Shown piece by piece: positions 27,935 through 38,684 of a stretch of 64,000 nucleotides of DNA. A program made the position numbers and the translations under genes. Origin of the DNA: Planctobacterium marinum (GTDB taxonomy: Bacteria; Pseudomonadota; Gammaproteobacteria; Enterobacterales; Alteromonadaceae); NCBI RefSeq assembly GCF_036322805.1, contig NZ_AP027272.1, positions 1,240,001 to 1,304,000 on the forward strand, read 5' to 3'. Below the pieces are notes generated by a model. The model saw only the letters and a list, made by a program, of their open reading frames with translations. It ran no database searches and was not told the origin of the DNA. Positions within the stretch are counted from its first letter, which is position 1, and the number at the start of each line of letters is the position of its first letter.

Positions 27935-29426
27935 TATGACTCTGTGTAATCTCAAACAGATGTTGCAGCCCTTTGGTATCGATGCTCCCGAATTGGCGCT
28001 CGACGATTTGGTATTGGATAGTCGCGAAGTGGCAATTCACAGAGGTTTCCTTGCGGTCGCCGGTCATAACCTGGATGGTAGAGATTTCATTCCACAAGCC
28101 GTAAGCTTGGGGGCCAAAGTGATCCTTGCTGAAACGGATGTGGAAGCTGAGCATGGTCAAATGTCTATGCGTGAGCATTCTCTTATTATTCAGTTTTATC
28201 GCTTAAATGAGCAGATTTCTGCACTCGCTGATGTGTTTTTTAAGCACCCCACTCATGCTTTGAATACGGTCGCTGTTACCGGAACCAATGGAAAAACGTC
28301 AACTACCCATTTTTTATGTCAACTGAGTGAATCAATGAAGCAAACCGCGTGGTTTGCTGGAACTTTGGGTTATGGAACGGTCAACAACTTACAAACTGCT
28401 AAAAACACCACACCTGATCCTGTGAGTATCCAGCGATTGGCCTCTCAGGCGGTTACTGCCAACGCGTCTGATTTGATGTTTGAAGCATCCAGCCATGCAT
28501 TGGTCCAAGGCCGTATAAGAGCCGTGCAAACTCGCGTCGCTATTTTTACGAACTTATCGCGAGATCATTTGGATTATCATGGCACCATGGAGGCCTACGC
28601 AGAGGCGAAACGCAGGTTGATGAATCAACCGGGCCTGGAAACGATTGTCCTCAATCAAAGTGATGCCGAACACAGCAACTGGCTGCGTTTTAAGCCGAAA
28701 CACCTGAAAGTGATTCTGGTTGGGATTTCAGAGCTGAGTTCCTGCCCACATCCATTTTGTTTTGCTGATGAAATAAAGCTTAATGCCTCGGGCACAAGCT
28801 TCAGATTACATAGCACTTGGGGTGAAGCCCGAATCAGCTTGCCAATGTACGGTGAATTTAACGTACTAAATGTGCTGAGTGCGATAGCCGCTCAAATTGC
28901 ATTAGGTCGCGATTTTAATGTGGTAGTCAAAGCGGCAAAACAACTTGTGCCTGTAGCTGGTCGCGCAGAGTTTTTCAGAGCACCCGGTAAGCCCGACATA
29001 GTGGTCGATTATGCTCACACGCCAGATGCCTTGCACAAGATTTTGCGTTCCATGCGTGCCCATTGTAACGGCAAGCTCATCTGTGTTTTTGGTTGCGGTG
29101 GCGACAGAGATCAAGGCAAAAGACCGGAAATGGGCAGTATTGCCAGCCAGTATTCAGATTGGGTTGTGCTTACCAATGATAATGTGCGCAACGAAAACGC
29201 TCAGGACATCATAGCAGATATTTTGCGAGGCATTCCTCAGCAAGAAAAGGTTTACATCGAGACCGACCGGGAAGAAGCCATTCGCTGGGCGGTAAACCAA
29301 GGTGAAGCGGGGGATTTAATTGTATTGGCTGGAAAAGGCCATGAAACCTCGCAAATCATTGGCGATACGGTAACTGATTACGACGAAAGACAGTTTATTA
29401 AATCACTTTACAAGGTGGCATCATGA
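27924..29426 (+). CDS. murE: UDP-MurNAc-tripeptide synthetase MurE
   Basis: This 500-residue Mur ligase adds the third stem residue, presumably meso-diaminopimelate, to UDP-MurNAc-L-Ala-D-Glu. The ATP loop is TGTNGKTSTTHF; the carbamylated-lysine region and the C-terminal domain (GCGGDRDQGKRPEM) are present. The residue-3 selectivity motif, usually DNPR in Gram-negative bacteria, reads DNVR (in LTNDNVRNENAQ). The frame is open further upstream inside ftsI, but the ATG at 27924, with AGGGGG before it, gives the expected N-terminus MTPDMTLCNLKQML. It overlaps murF by ATGA. Confidence 0.95.
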   Translation: MTPDMTLCNLKQMLQPFGIDAPELALDDLVLDSREVAIHRGFLAVAGHNLDGRDFIPQAVSLGAKVILAETDVEAEHGQMSMREHSLIIQFYRLNEQISALADVFFKHPTHALNTVAVTGTNGKTSTTHFLCQLSESMKQTAWFAGTLGYGTVNNLQTAKNTTPDPVSIQRLASQAVTANASDLMFEASSHALVQGRIRAVQTRVAIFTNLSRDHLDYHGTMEAYAEAKRRLMNQPGLETIVLNQSDAEHSNWLRFKPKHLKVILVGISELSSCPHPFCFADEIKLNASGTSFRLHSTWGEARISLPMYGEFNVLNVLSAIAAQIALGRDFNVVVKAAKQLVPVAGRAEFFRAPGKPDIVVDYAHTPDALHKILRSMRAHCNGKLICVFGCGGDRDQGKRPEMGSIASQYSDWVVLTNDNVRNENAQDIIADILRGIPQQEKVYIETDREEAIRWAVNQGEAGDLIVLAGKGHETSQIIGDTVTDYDERQFIKSLYKVAS

Positions 29427-30823
29427 TTGAAGTATCTTTGTCCTGGATTGCAGAAAAAGTTCAGGGGACATTGAATGGTCAGGATATCCAGGTGAACCAG
29501 GTGAGTACGGATACCCGCAGCATTGAGCCCGGTAGTCTGTTTATCGCCTTGATGGGGCCCAATTTTGATGCCCATGACTTTATCGCTCAAGCCGCAAGTG
29601 CTGGTGCTGCAGCGGTGCTGGTAAGCAAATCGGTTGATACCTTATTGCCGGTTATCTCGGTGGAAGATACGCGTATAGCGTTGGGGGCGCTCGGCGCAGC
29701 GGTACGAGATGAAGTGGCACCCAAAACCGTTGGCATCACAGGTAGCTCCGGTAAAACCACAGTCAAGGAGATGGTGGCTTCCATTCTCTCCTTAAAAGGT
29801 AATGTGCTTGCCACCAAAGGTAACTTTAATAACGAAATTGGTGTACCACTGACACTGTTGAGGTTAGAGAAACAGCACGAATATGCAGTGATCGAGATGG
29901 GGGCCAATCACCTTGGTGAGATAGATTATACCTGCTCCCTGGCAAAACCTGATGTCTCCACTATTGTGAATGCCTCTGCAGCTCACCTGGAAGGTTTTGG
30001 TTCGCTGTTTGGTGTTGCCAGGGCAAAAAGTGAAATTTTTAATGGTTTACAGCACGAAGGGTTGGCAATTTTAAATAAGGACAGTCAATTCTACGAATAC
30101 TGGGCGGGAAAACTCAGTAATAACCGTACTGCGACCTTCTCGATGGATTGCAGTGATGCAGATTTTTATCCCGAAGACATTATCCTGGGCCTCGATGGCT
30201 GTGCCCAATTTGATTTGTGTACACCGCAAGGTAAGACCAGTGTTTGGTTAACTCTGCCGGGTATGCACAATGTTAATAATGCGCTAGTGGCAGCGGCTCT
30301 GGCGATGGAAGTTGGAGCAAACCTGGAACAAGTAAAAAATGGCCTGCAGCAGTTACAGCAGGTTTCTGGCCGTTTGAATGTCAAGCAACTCAGTCGCCAG
30401 GTTCGTGTACTGGATGATACCTACAACGCCAACGTCGCTTCAGTGAACGCCGCAATTGACGTGTTGAGTAGCTTCTCCGGACGCCGTATCGTGATTTTAG
30501 GTGACATGGGGGAATTGGGTGAAAAGGCGCGCTTTTACCACGAAAAAGTGGGTGAATATGCCCTCCATAATGGGGTAGATGACTTTTACTCCCTGGGGGT
30601 ATTGAGTCAGAGTGCCAGTGATGTGTTTGGCGGTAAGGGACATCACTTTTCGGAGCTCGGACCTTTGATTGATGCAGTCACTGACGCCCTTGTTAATGAG
30701 CATCAAGATATTTCGATTTTGATAAAAGGCTCCAGAAGTGCTCGCATGGAAAATGTTGTGAAAGCACTGGAGGAATCTCCTGTGGGAAAGTTTGACCGCT
30801 CAAGGGAGCGAATAGCATGTTAA
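29423..30823 (+). CDS. murF: UDP-MurNAc-tripeptide-D-Ala-D-Ala ligase MurF
   Basis: The 466-residue Mur ligase attaches D-Ala-D-Ala to the tripeptide precursor. The three-domain layout is visible: an N-terminal substrate domain with [17 protein letters not shown], the ATPase with [14 protein letters not shown] and [10 protein letters not shown], and a C-terminal domain with [13 protein letters not shown] and ILGDMGELG. It starts within the murE stop (ATGA) and overlaps mraY by seven bases, so translation is coupled. Confidence 0.97.
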   Translation: MIEVSLSWIAEKVQGTLNGQDIQVNQVSTDTRSIEPGSLFIALMGPNFDAHDFIAQAASAGAAAVLVSKSVDTLLPVISVEDTRIALGALGAAVRDEVAPKTVGITGSSGKTTVKEMVASILSLKGNVLATKGNFNNEIGVPLTLLRLEKQHEYAVIEMGANHLGEIDYTCSLAKPDVSTIVNASAAHLEGFGSLFGVARAKSEIFNGLQHEGLAILNKDSQFYEYWAGKLSNNRTATFSMDCSDADFYPEDIILGLDGCAQFDLCTPQGKTSVWLTLPGMHNVNNALVAAALAMEVGANLEQVKNGLQQLQQVSGRLNVKQLSRQVRVLDDTYNANVASVNAAIDVLSSFSGRRIVILGDMGELGEKARFYHEKVGEYALHNGVDDFYSLGVLSQSASDVFGGKGHHFSELGPLIDAVTDALVNEHQDISILIKGSRSARMENVVKALEESPVGKFDRSRERIAC

Positions 30824-31899
30824 TTTGGTTGGCCGAGTGGCTACAGCAATTTGATGCCGGGTTTAATGTATTTTCTTACTTAACCATGCGCGCAATTTTA
30901 AGTACCTTGACAGCACTGCTCATTGCTGTGTTGTTGGGACCCAGAGTGATTCGCTGGTTGCAGCAACTGCAAATAGGGCAAACCGTAAGAAGTGATGGCC
31001 CCCAATCACATTTGAGTAAGTCAGGCACACCTACAATGGGGGGCTTATTGATCCTGGCTGCCATTACCATCAGCGTCTTGTTATGGGCAGACTTGAGCAA
31101 TCGCTATGTCTGGGTGACGCTGGCAATCATTGTTGGATACGGCATTATTGGGTTTGTAGACGATTATCGCAAAGTGGTACGCAAAGATCCCAAAGGCTTG
31201 ATTGCTAAGTGGAAGTATTTCTGGCAATCGGTCATTGCCATTGTGGTGGCGTTTTATTTGTATGCCAATAGTCAAAGCCCGGCTGAAACCGCCTTGCTGG
31301 TTCCCTTTTTCAAAGAAGTGATGCCGCAGTTGGGCCTGTTCTTTGTGGTAATGGCTTACTTTGTCATCGTGGGCACCAGCAATGCCGTAAATCTTACGGA
31401 TGGCCTTGATGGTTTGGCGATTGTACCCACCATTTTGGTGGCGGGTGCGCTGGCCATATTCGCTTATGTTACCGGCAACGTAAACTTTTCTGAATATTTG
31501 CAGCTCCCTTATATTCCCCTTACCAGTGAGTTAGTGGTGGTGTGCACAGCTATTGTGGGAGCGGGCTTGGGCTTTTTATGGTTTAACACTTATCCCGCGA
31601 TGGTCTTTATGGGAGATGTTGGTTCGCTGGCGCTAGGCGGTGCTTTAGGCATTTTAGCCGTGTTAGTGCGTCAGGAGTTAGTATTGGTGATCATGGGCGG
31701 TGTTTTCGTCATGGAAACCCTGTCGGTGATATTGCAGGTGGGCTCCTACAAATTGCGTGGTCAACGCATATTCAGAATGGCACCGTTACATCATCATTAC
31801 GAATTAAAGGGCTGGCCAGAGCCTCGTGTGATCGTGCGTTTTTGGATAATTTCGCTGATCCTGGTGCTTATCGGTTTAGCTACATTGAAACTCAGGTAG
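30817..31899 (+). CDS. mraY: Phospho-MurNAc-pentapeptide transferase MraY
   Basis: This 360-residue integral membrane enzyme, with about ten hydrophobic segments, moves phospho-MurNAc-pentapeptide to undecaprenyl phosphate, making lipid I. Diagnostic stretches are [18 protein letters not shown] (metal-binding Asp pair), [13 protein letters not shown] and the histidine loop [12 protein letters not shown]. The length equals E. coli MraY (360). murD follows 6 bp later. Confidence 0.97.
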   Translation: MLIWLAEWLQQFDAGFNVFSYLTMRAILSTLTALLIAVLLGPRVIRWLQQLQIGQTVRSDGPQSHLSKSGTPTMGGLLILAAITISVLLWADLSNRYVWVTLAIIVGYGIIGFVDDYRKVVRKDPKGLIAKWKYFWQSVIAIVVAFYLYANSQSPAETALLVPFFKEVMPQLGLFFVVMAYFVIVGTSNAVNLTDGLDGLAIVPTILVAGALAIFAYVTGNVNFSEYLQLPYIPLTSELVVVCTAIVGAGLGFLWFNTYPAMVFMGDVGSLALGGALGILAVLVRQELVLVIMGGVFVMETLSVILQVGSYKLRGQRIFRMAPLHHHYELKGWPEPRVIVRFWIISLILVLIGLATLKLR

Positions 31900-31905
31900 T
31901 ATCAA

Positions 31906-33210
31906 ATGTTAGTGTCGCAACTGAAAAACAAAAAAATCGCGATAGTGGGTATGGGCCTTACGGGTCAATCTTGCGCGCGTTTTCTGGTGCGACACGATAT
32001 CGATGCAGTGGGATTTGACAGCCGTAGTTTGAATGAGGCTGACTTCGACATCCGTTGCCAGTTCGGTGCATTCCAGGAAAATCAGTTTATCGATTTTGAT
32101 GTTATCTTATTAAGCCCCGGGATTTCACTGCTTACACCAGCCATCAGACGCGCTATTGAATGCGGTGTCGAGATTAGCAGTGATATTGCACTTTTTGCGG
32201 CCAACTTTTCTGGTGCAATCATTGGTGTAACCGGCTCTAATGGTAAATCAACGGTAGTTAGCATGTTAGAGGCGGTATTTCTCGAAGCACAGGTGCCTGT
32301 GGCTTTGGGGGGGAATATCGGTATACCGGCACTGGATATACTCGACCAAGACATTGCAATAGCGGTATTGGAGTTATCCAGTTTTCAACTGGAGACAGTA
32401 AGTAATTTGCCGTTGAAAGCCGCCGCTGTGCTCAATGTTTGTGAAGATCATATGGATCGCTATCCAGACTTTCAAAGCTATTGCGCTGCTAAGCAGTCAA
32501 TCTTTGACAATGCTGAATTTAAACTGGCGAATATCGACGATAAGAATACCTGGCCGGTGAATGCCAAGGCCGATGCTTATATCCGTCGAGATAATCAGGC
32601 AAATGGCTTCGGGCTACAGTTTTCGCCGGCAGCGATTACCTTTGATGGTGAGCCGTTCATTTTCGCCAATGAGCTTAAGATTACAGGGATTCACAACCTA
32701 CTCAATGCTCAGGCTACTTGTATCATCGCCAGTCAATTTGATGTCCCGCAAAGCGAAATAAGAAATGCGCTTTGCGGCTTCGAAGGACTAGCCCATCGTT
32801 GCCAGTTGATTGCTTATAAACAAGGTATTAGCTGGGTTAATGACTCTAAAGCAACCAATGTCGGAGCGACCATTGCCGCTATTGAAGGGCTGCGTCCTTT
32901 GGTGGATGGCGAACTTTGTTTAATTGCCGGTGGCGATGCTAAACAAGCGGATTTAAGTGTGCTGGCTAATCGAATTGAACGAGATGTAAATCGATTGATT
33001 ACCTTAGGCAAAGATGGTCATATTTTAGCAGCAATGAAAGATAACAGTGTTGCGGTGCAGACCTTGCAAGAAGCCGTCAAAGTGGCCGCTAACGAAGGCA
33101 AGGGTGGTGATATGGTGTTGTTGTCACCGGCATGCGCAAGTTTAGATATGTTTGATAATTATCAGCATCGTGGCCAGGTGTTTGTCGATGCGGTGGAGGA
33201 GCTTCTCTAA
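31906..33210 (+). CDS. murD: UDP-MurNAc-L-alanine-D-glutamate ligase MurD
   Basis: This 434-residue cytoplasmic ligase adds D-glutamate to UDP-MurNAc-L-Ala. Motifs include the N-terminal GMGLTGQSCARFL nucleotide-fold loop, ATP loop GVTGSNGKSTVVSM, ELSSFQLE, and the C-terminal NDSKATNVGAT and LLSPACASLDMF. Its TAA overlaps the ATG of ftsW by one base. Confidence 0.97.
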   Translation: MLVSQLKNKKIAIVGMGLTGQSCARFLVRHDIDAVGFDSRSLNEADFDIRCQFGAFQENQFIDFDVILLSPGISLLTPAIRRAIECGVEISSDIALFAANFSGAIIGVTGSNGKSTVVSMLEAVFLEAQVPVALGGNIGIPALDILDQDIAIAVLELSSFQLETVSNLPLKAAAVLNVCEDHMDRYPDFQSYCAAKQSIFDNAEFKLANIDDKNTWPVNAKADAYIRRDNQANGFGLQFSPAAITFDGEPFIFANELKITGIHNLLNAQATCIIASQFDVPQSEIRNALCGFEGLAHRCQLIAYKQGISWVNDSKATNVGATIAAIEGLRPLVDGELCLIAGGDAKQADLSVLANRIERDVNRLITLGKDGHILAAMKDNSVAVQTLQEAVKVAANEGKGGDMVLLSPACASLDMFDNYQHRGQVFVDAVEELL

Positions 33211-34457
33211 TGCAAGTACCCTCCAGCTATTTACCTGATTTATTTGCATGGCGACATGATCGCGGTGCTCCAGAGCGGCCCTACGATCTCGGCCTTTTAA
33301 TGGCCTCGCTTATTCTGATGGCGATTGGTTTTGTGATGGTAACCTCTGCCTCAATGCCCGTTGCTGAACGATTGTTCGATAATCCCTTTCATTTCTCCAT
33401 CAGGCATGCAATTTATCTCATCATTGCCAGTATGGCGGCGCTGGTCGCATTGATGATCCCCATGAGTTGGTGGCAAAAAACCAATGCCTATTTATTATTC
33501 TTTGCCATAGGTTTGCTCATCATGGTGTTATTGGTGGGACGAACAGTGAACGGTAGTACTCGATGGTTGGCCATCGGTCCCATCACAATACAGGCGGCAG
33601 AGCCGGCAAAACTATTTTTCTTCTGCTATTTAGCGGGGTACATGGTACGTCGTTACGGTGAGGTCACTGAAAATTTGAAGGGATTCATAAAACCGCTCAT
33701 CGTATTCTTTGTTTTAGCACTGTTGTTACTTGCTCAGCCTGATTTGGGAACTGTTATCGTGATGTTTGCTACTACAGTGGGTTTGCTGTTTTTAGCGGGC
33801 GCAAAACTGTGGCAGTTTTTTGGTCTAGCCTTTACGGGTATTGCCGCGGTTGCCTCATTGATTCTGGTGGAAGAATATCGGATGCGCAGGGTAACAGCAT
33901 TTTTAGATCCTTGGGCAGACCCCTTTGGAGCCGGTTACCAGCTCACTCAATCCTTAATGGCTTGGGGCCGGGGTAACCTGTCGGGGGAGGGGTTAGGGAA
34001 TAGCCTGCAAAAACTGGAGTTTCTACCCGAAGCTCATACCGATTTTATTATGTCTATTGTTGCAGAAGAATTAGGTCTTCTTGGGGTACTGCTTATCCTC
34101 GGATTATTGCTTTTCATTGTTGTGAAGTCTTTAAAACTCGGCAGCAAAGCACTGCAAATGGAAAAACCCTACGAAGGCTTCATGGCTTATTCCATCGGTA
34201 TCTGGATTAGTTTTCAAACGGCGGTAAATGTTGGCGCCAGCTCAGGTGTATTGCCTACCAAGGGATTAACTTTGCCACTGGTGAGTGCAGGGGGGTCTAG
34301 CCTTATTATTATGGCTGTCGCCATCGCTATCTTGTTACGCATTGATTTTGAGCTGAAGACTGGCAAGCTGCAGGCCATGAGCAAGGTTAAAACGGCTAAA
34401 AAAACGAAAAAAGTTGCCAGGACTAAAAGTCGACAGGAGCGCGTCAATGATGGCTAA
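33210..34457 (+). CDS. ftsW: Septal peptidoglycan glycosyltransferase FtsW
   Basis: The 415-residue SEDS-family protein has about ten membrane segments. It polymerises lipid II glycan strands at the septum together with FtsI. Characteristic segments are NGSTRWLAIGP, QPDLGTVIVMF, GAGYQLTQSL, the LPEAHTDFIMSIVAEELG loop and GASSGVLPTKGLTLPLVSAGGSS. The extreme C-terminus is a lysine/arginine-rich cytoplasmic tail (KTAKKTKKVARTKSRQER). It overlaps murG by eleven bases. Confidence 0.97.
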   Translation: MQVPSSYLPDLFAWRHDRGAPERPYDLGLLMASLILMAIGFVMVTSASMPVAERLFDNPFHFSIRHAIYLIIASMAALVALMIPMSWWQKTNAYLLFFAIGLLIMVLLVGRTVNGSTRWLAIGPITIQAAEPAKLFFFCYLAGYMVRRYGEVTENLKGFIKPLIVFFVLALLLLAQPDLGTVIVMFATTVGLLFLAGAKLWQFFGLAFTGIAAVASLILVEEYRMRRVTAFLDPWADPFGAGYQLTQSLMAWGRGNLSGEGLGNSLQKLEFLPEAHTDFIMSIVAEELGLLGVLLILGLLLFIVVKSLKLGSKALQMEKPYEGFMAYSIGIWISFQTAVNVGASSGVLPTKGLTLPLVSAGGSSLIIMAVAIAILLRIDFELKTGKLQAMSKVKTAKKTKKVARTKSRQERVNDG

Positions 34458-35535
34458 GCGACTCCTTGTCATGGCTGGCGGTACAGGTGGACATGTCTTT
34501 CCGGGACTGGCCGTAGCCGAGCATTTAAAAGCTGCGGGATGGCAAGTGGAATGGCTGGGGACTGCCGACCGAATTGAAGCTCAACTTGTTCCTAAACACG
34601 GCTTCGACATTAATTTTGTCACTATCTCTGGTGTTCGCGGGAATGGATTACTACGTCTCATAAAAGCGCCATTTATGGTGTTGAATGCCGTATTTCAGTC
34701 AATTCGCATACTGCGTCGCTTTAGACCCAGCCTGGTGCTGGGCATGGGAGGTTATGCCAGTGGTCCGGGCGGGGCGGCGGCCTGGTTGTGTGGCATTCCG
34801 TTAGTGTTACACGAACAAAATGCCACACCTGGACTCACTAATAAAATACTGGCTCGCTTTGCCACAAAGGTGCTAACCGCATTTGATATTCCTCATTGGC
34901 AAACGGCTGGTGCTAAAAAGCATCAGGTGGGCAATCCTGTGCGCGCGGCGTTTGCTTCCGTGAGTGAGAAAAAATCCGTTGAAACTGAGCTGAAGATTCT
35001 AATTTGTGGCGGTAGTCTTGGGGCACGAGTATTGAACCAACAGGTTCCTGCAGCGTTAGCGCAACTCTCGACTCACGATTTCAGTGTCTGGCATCAAGCG
35101 GGTAAAGGCAATAGTGACAGCGTGTCCTGCGCATACCAGGCAGCAGGATTAAGTGAAAGTAACGTACGTATCAGTGATTTTATCGACGAAATGGTAGAGG
35201 CTTATGAGTGGGCTGATGTGGTGATCTGCCGAGCAGGAGCCTTGACTGTGTCTGAGGTTGCGTTGGCAGGGCGGTGCGCTATTTTCGTACCTTTACCTCA
35301 TGCGGTGGATGACCATCAAACCAAAAATGCCCAATATCTTGTAGCAAATGAAGCGGCCTTACTATTGCCACAACCGCAATTGGAGCAGGGTGGTTTAGTC
35401 CCCTTGCTTGAACAACTAAATGCAAAGAGAGAAAGCATTGTCGAAATGTCACAAAAAGCCAGAGCGTGTGGTGAGCGAAAAGCGACTGAAAAGGTCGCCA
35501 ATATTTGCGTCCAGGAGGCGAGTGCAAAACCATGA
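34447..35535 (+). CDS. murG: Lipid II synthase MurG (GlcNAc transferase)
   Basis: This 362-residue GT-B glycosyltransferase adds GlcNAc to lipid I on the inner face of the membrane. The N-terminal glycine loop [33 protein letters not shown] and the UDP-GlcNAc-binding [12 protein letters not shown] are all present. The frame extends upstream within ftsW, but the ATG at 34447 has AGGAG at seven bases and gives the normal start [16 protein letters not shown] second ATG follows at once. Its TGA overlaps the murC ATG. Confidence 0.96.
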   Translation: MMAKRLLVMAGGTGGHVFPGLAVAEHLKAAGWQVEWLGTADRIEAQLVPKHGFDINFVTISGVRGNGLLRLIKAPFMVLNAVFQSIRILRRFRPSLVLGMGGYASGPGGAAAWLCGIPLVLHEQNATPGLTNKILARFATKVLTAFDIPHWQTAGAKKHQVGNPVRAAFASVSEKKSVETELKILICGGSLGARVLNQQVPAALAQLSTHDFSVWHQAGKGNSDSVSCAYQAAGLSESNVRISDFIDEMVEAYEWADVVICRAGALTVSEVALAGRCAIFVPLPHAVDDHQTKNAQYLVANEAALLLPQPQLEQGGLVPLLEQLNAKRESIVEMSQKARACGERKATEKVANICVQEASAKP

Positions 35536-36983
35536 ATAAGCAAGCAATCGCGACATTCGCTAACCCTATTATGGGGCGCATCCGAAGAATTCATTTTGTT
35601 GGGATCGGTGGCGTCGGTATGGCGGGTATTGCCGAAGTATTAATAAATGAAAACTACGAAGTATCGGGCTCTGACATCAACGTTAGTAATTTGACCCGCC
35701 ATTTAACGAGCCTGGGGGCGAATGTTTTTCAAGGACATGCTGAATCGAACATTGCGGATGTAGATGTGGTGGTGGTTTCTAGTGCCATCGATCCGCAGAA
35801 TCCGGAAATTAAAGCGGCTTTGGTCAGACGTATCCCAATTATTCGCCGTGCTGAAATGTTGGCGGAGTTAATGCGCTTTCGCCATGGCATCGCAATTTCT
35901 GGCACCCATGGTAAAACCACAACCACTAGTCTGACGGCGACTATCTTTGCCGAGGGCAAGCTGGACCCGACGTTTGTCATTGGCGGACGACTGAATAGTG
36001 CTGGTAGCAATGCTCGCTTGGGCAGCAGTCGGTATTTGATTGCCGAAGCTGATGAAAGTGATGCTTCGTTTTTACATCTTCAACCAATGGTTGCGGTTGT
36101 AACCAACATCGAGCCAGACCACATGGAAAATTATGGCGGTGACTTTGCCCGAATGCAGGACACTTACATAGAATTCCTACACAACTTGCCTTTTTACGGT
36201 TTGGCAGTGTTGTGTATCGATGACGAAACCATATGTAGTCTGTTGCCCAAAATAAGCCGTCAGTATACCACTTACGGTTTCCATGAAGATGCGGATGTTA
36301 GAGCCTGCGACGTACAGCTAGGAGTGAATCAGTGTCAGTTTGTGGTTAAACGCAGACAAGGCGCCGACTTACAAATTCAGCTCAATCTGGCGGGTAAACA
36401 CAATATCCAAAATGCCCTCGCAGCCATAGCCGTTGCGACAGCCGAAGGAGTGAGCGATAAAGCGATTCAGGAGGCCCTGCAGCATTTTGAAGGCATCGGT
36501 CGCCGCTTTGAAATATTGGGTGACTATCAAACGCAACAAGGTGAGGTTATCCTGGTGGATGACTACGGACATCACCCTACTGAAGTTGCAGCAACTATTG
36601 AGGTGGCTCGCAACAATTGGCCGAACAAACGGCTGGTGATGGTATACCAACCTCATCGTTTTACCCGAACCCGCGATTTGTATGAAGATTTCGTCAGGGT
36701 GTTGTCTCAAGTAGATTTATTGTTGTTGCTGGACGTATATCCCGCGGGAGAAAAACCGATTGAAGGGGCTGACAGTCGCTCGTTGTGTCGTACTATTCGC
36801 AACCGTGGTGGCATCGACCCTATTCACATTGAGTCTTTAAGCGAAGTACCTAAGGTGTTAGCTAATGTCTTAAAAGACGGCGACGTGTTGATGACCCAAG
36901 GCGCCGGCAACGTCGGTGTTTTGGCCAAGAAACTGCAACAGACCCAGTTAGATACGGAAAAACTTTTAGAGTTGGTGGTTTAA
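35532..36983 (+). CDS. murC: UDP-MurNAc-L-alanine ligase MurC
   Basis: The 483-residue enzyme starts the peptide stem by adding L-Ala to UDP-MurNAc. It has the MurC N-terminal nucleotide motif [20 protein letters not shown] loop [22 protein letters not shown], and the C-terminal [13 protein letters not shown]. The ATG at 35532 overlaps the murG stop (ATGA); the longer open frame upstream is only overlap with murG. A GGAGG lies 13 bases before, a little far. Confidence 0.96.
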   Translation: MNKQAIATFANPIMGRIRRIHFVGIGGVGMAGIAEVLINENYEVSGSDINVSNLTRHLTSLGANVFQGHAESNIADVDVVVVSSAIDPQNPEIKAALVRRIPIIRRAEMLAELMRFRHGIAISGTHGKTTTTSLTATIFAEGKLDPTFVIGGRLNSAGSNARLGSSRYLIAEADESDASFLHLQPMVAVVTNIEPDHMENYGGDFARMQDTYIEFLHNLPFYGLAVLCIDDETICSLLPKISRQYTTYGFHEDADVRACDVQLGVNQCQFVVKRRQGADLQIQLNLAGKHNIQNALAAIAVATAEGVSDKAIQEALQHFEGIGRRFEILGDYQTQQGEVILVDDYGHHPTEVAATIEVARNNWPNKRLVMVYQPHRFTRTRDLYEDFVRVLSQVDLLLLLDVYPAGEKPIEGADSRSLCRTIRNRGGIDPIHIESLSEVPKVLANVLKDGDVLMTQGAGNVGVLAKKLQQTQLDTEKLLELVV

Positions 36984-36986
36984 AAC

Positions 36987-37919
36987 GTGAGTAACAGAGC
37001 AATGGCAAAAATCGCAGTGTTGTTAGGAGGCGACTCCGCAGAGCGGGAGGTATCGTTGCGCTCTGGAGAAGCAGTGGCGAATGCCCTGGAAGAACATGGA
37101 TTACAGGTGCTTCGAATTGATCCTGCTGAGCGTTCTATTGCTGAATTGATCTCAGAAAATATTGAGCGTGTGATTATTATGTTACATGGTCGTGGTGGTG
37201 AAGATGGTGCCATCCAGGGCGCTCTGCAGACTTTAGGCATTGCCTACAGCGGTAGTGGGGTGTTGGGGTCGGCCCTGGCGATGGATAAGATCCGCAGCAA
37301 GCGTATTTTTCAATCTGAAGGACTGCCAACGGCACCCTATTATGTGGCCACCGAAGCCTCTCTTGAAGCTTTCGATGCTCAGGCAGTCATGAGCCAGTTA
37401 AACAATGAGATTATGGTAAAACCTGCTCTGGAAGGCTCCAGTATAGGAATGTCCCGAGTAAAATCTGCCGAAGAGCTGCAAGCGGCAATTACTAAGGCAT
37501 TGCAGTTTGATCGTGAAGTTTTGGTGGAGCAGTACGTAACTGGTAAAGAATATACAGTTTCTATCTTGGCGGATAAAGCTTTACCGTCGATCAGGATGGA
37601 AACCCCTCATAGTTTCTATGATTACGAAGCGAAGTACCATACCAACACCACCCAATATCACTGTCCTTCTGGTTTGACTGCTGAAGAAGAACAGCACTTA
37701 GCTGATATCGCTATACGCGCTTTTAAAGCTGTGGGAGCTTCGGGCTGGGGGCGTGTAGATGTCATGCGTGATCAACAGGGCAATTTTTTTATTTTGGAAG
37801 TAAATACAGTGCCCGGTATGACTGAAAAAAGTCTGGTGCCGATGGCGGCAAAGCAAGCTGGTATGAGTTTTACTGATTTGGTTTTGGCGATTGCAAAAAC
37901 CTGCGAGTGTCGCCGTTGA
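36987..37919 (+). CDS. ddl: D-alanine-D-alanine ligase
   Basis: This 310-residue ATP-grasp ligase, DdlB type by size and location, joins two D-Ala. Visible motifs are VLLGGDSAEREVSLRSG, LHGRGGEDGAIQG, KPALEGSSIGMSRV and the metal-binding end FFILEVNTVPGMTEKSL. The start is either the GTG at 36987 or the ATG at 37002; the latter would give MAKIAVLLGG, and neither has a strong ribosome-binding site. ftsQ starts 1 bp after the stop. Confidence 0.95.
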   Translation: MSNRAMAKIAVLLGGDSAEREVSLRSGEAVANALEEHGLQVLRIDPAERSIAELISENIERVIIMLHGRGGEDGAIQGALQTLGIAYSGSGVLGSALAMDKIRSKRIFQSEGLPTAPYYVATEASLEAFDAQAVMSQLNNEIMVKPALEGSSIGMSRVKSAEELQAAITKALQFDREVLVEQYVTGKEYTVSILADKALPSIRMETPHSFYDYEAKYHTNTTQYHCPSGLTAEEEQHLADIAIRAFKAVGASGWGRVDVMRDQQGNFFILEVNTVPGMTEKSLVPMAAKQAGMSFTDLVLAIAKTCECRR

Positions 37920-37920
37920 T

Positions 37921-38652
37921 ATGGAGCAGCAAGATGCGCAAAAGTGGCGTTCAGCGGAGTTTGTCGCCGGTGTAACATTTTTGCTTATTGTCCTGGCATT
38001 ATTCTTAATTTCTGGTCAATGGGTTGCGCAATGGCTGCAAGATGAGCAAAAAGTGCCCTTGCGACAAGTGTTAGTCTCGGGAGAGCTTAAACAATTGTCG
38101 GCGGAAGACATTAACCGGGCTGTCAGACAAGAGGGCGCGGTCAGTTTGTTTGCGATTGATGTGGATGAAACCCATCAAGCGATTGAGAGTTTACCTTGGG
38201 TGTATCAGGCATCGATAAGGAAGTCATGGCCGGATACCTTAAAAGTTTATGTGATTGAGCAGGTAGCTGTGGCCCGATGGAATGAGGACATGTTACTCAA
38301 TCAATACGGTGGTATTTTTGATGCAGGTTGGCAGGGAAATACACTACCGGCGTTGTTTGGTCCTGGAGGCAGTGAACAGACGGTATTGCAGGGACTCAAA
38401 GCCATGCAAGGTTTATTAGATGGCAGCCAGTTAACTATTACTGAGTTGTCATTAAGTGAGCGCTACGCATGGCATTTAAAGCTGGAAAACGGCATACAGT
38501 TGCGTCTCGGACGCACCGAGTTTATTGACAGGTTGCAGCGGTTCATTGATGTCTATCCGTTGTTGCTGAAGAATGAAAAGGCAGTTGCCTATGTGGACCT
38601 TCGTTATGATACGGGGCTTGCGGTGGGATGGCGTGATAAAACGCCGTCTTGA
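37921..38652 (+). CDS. ftsQ: Cell division protein FtsQ
   Basis: The 243-residue bitopic membrane protein has a cytoplasmic N-terminus, one membrane helix (about 16-36), a POTRA domain (PLRQVLVSGELKQLSAEDI) and a beta domain (WPDTLKVYVIEQVAVARWNED). FtsQ links early and late division proteins through FtsLB. The ATG at 37921 follows the ddl stop; upstream in-frame TTG codons lie inside ddl and are unlikely. Confidence 0.95.
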   Translation: MEQQDAQKWRSAEFVAGVTFLLIVLALFLISGQWVAQWLQDEQKVPLRQVLVSGELKQLSAEDINRAVRQEGAVSLFAIDVDETHQAIESLPWVYQASIRKSWPDTLKVYVIEQVAVARWNEDMLLNQYGGIFDAGWQGNTLPALFGPGGSEQTVLQGLKAMQGLLDGSQLTITELSLSERYAWHLKLENGIQLRLGRTEFIDRLQRFIDVYPLLLKNEKAVAYVDLRYDTGLAVGWRDKTPS

Positions 38653-38684
38653 ATTAACAGGTTGTGACAGGAAATAGAAACATC

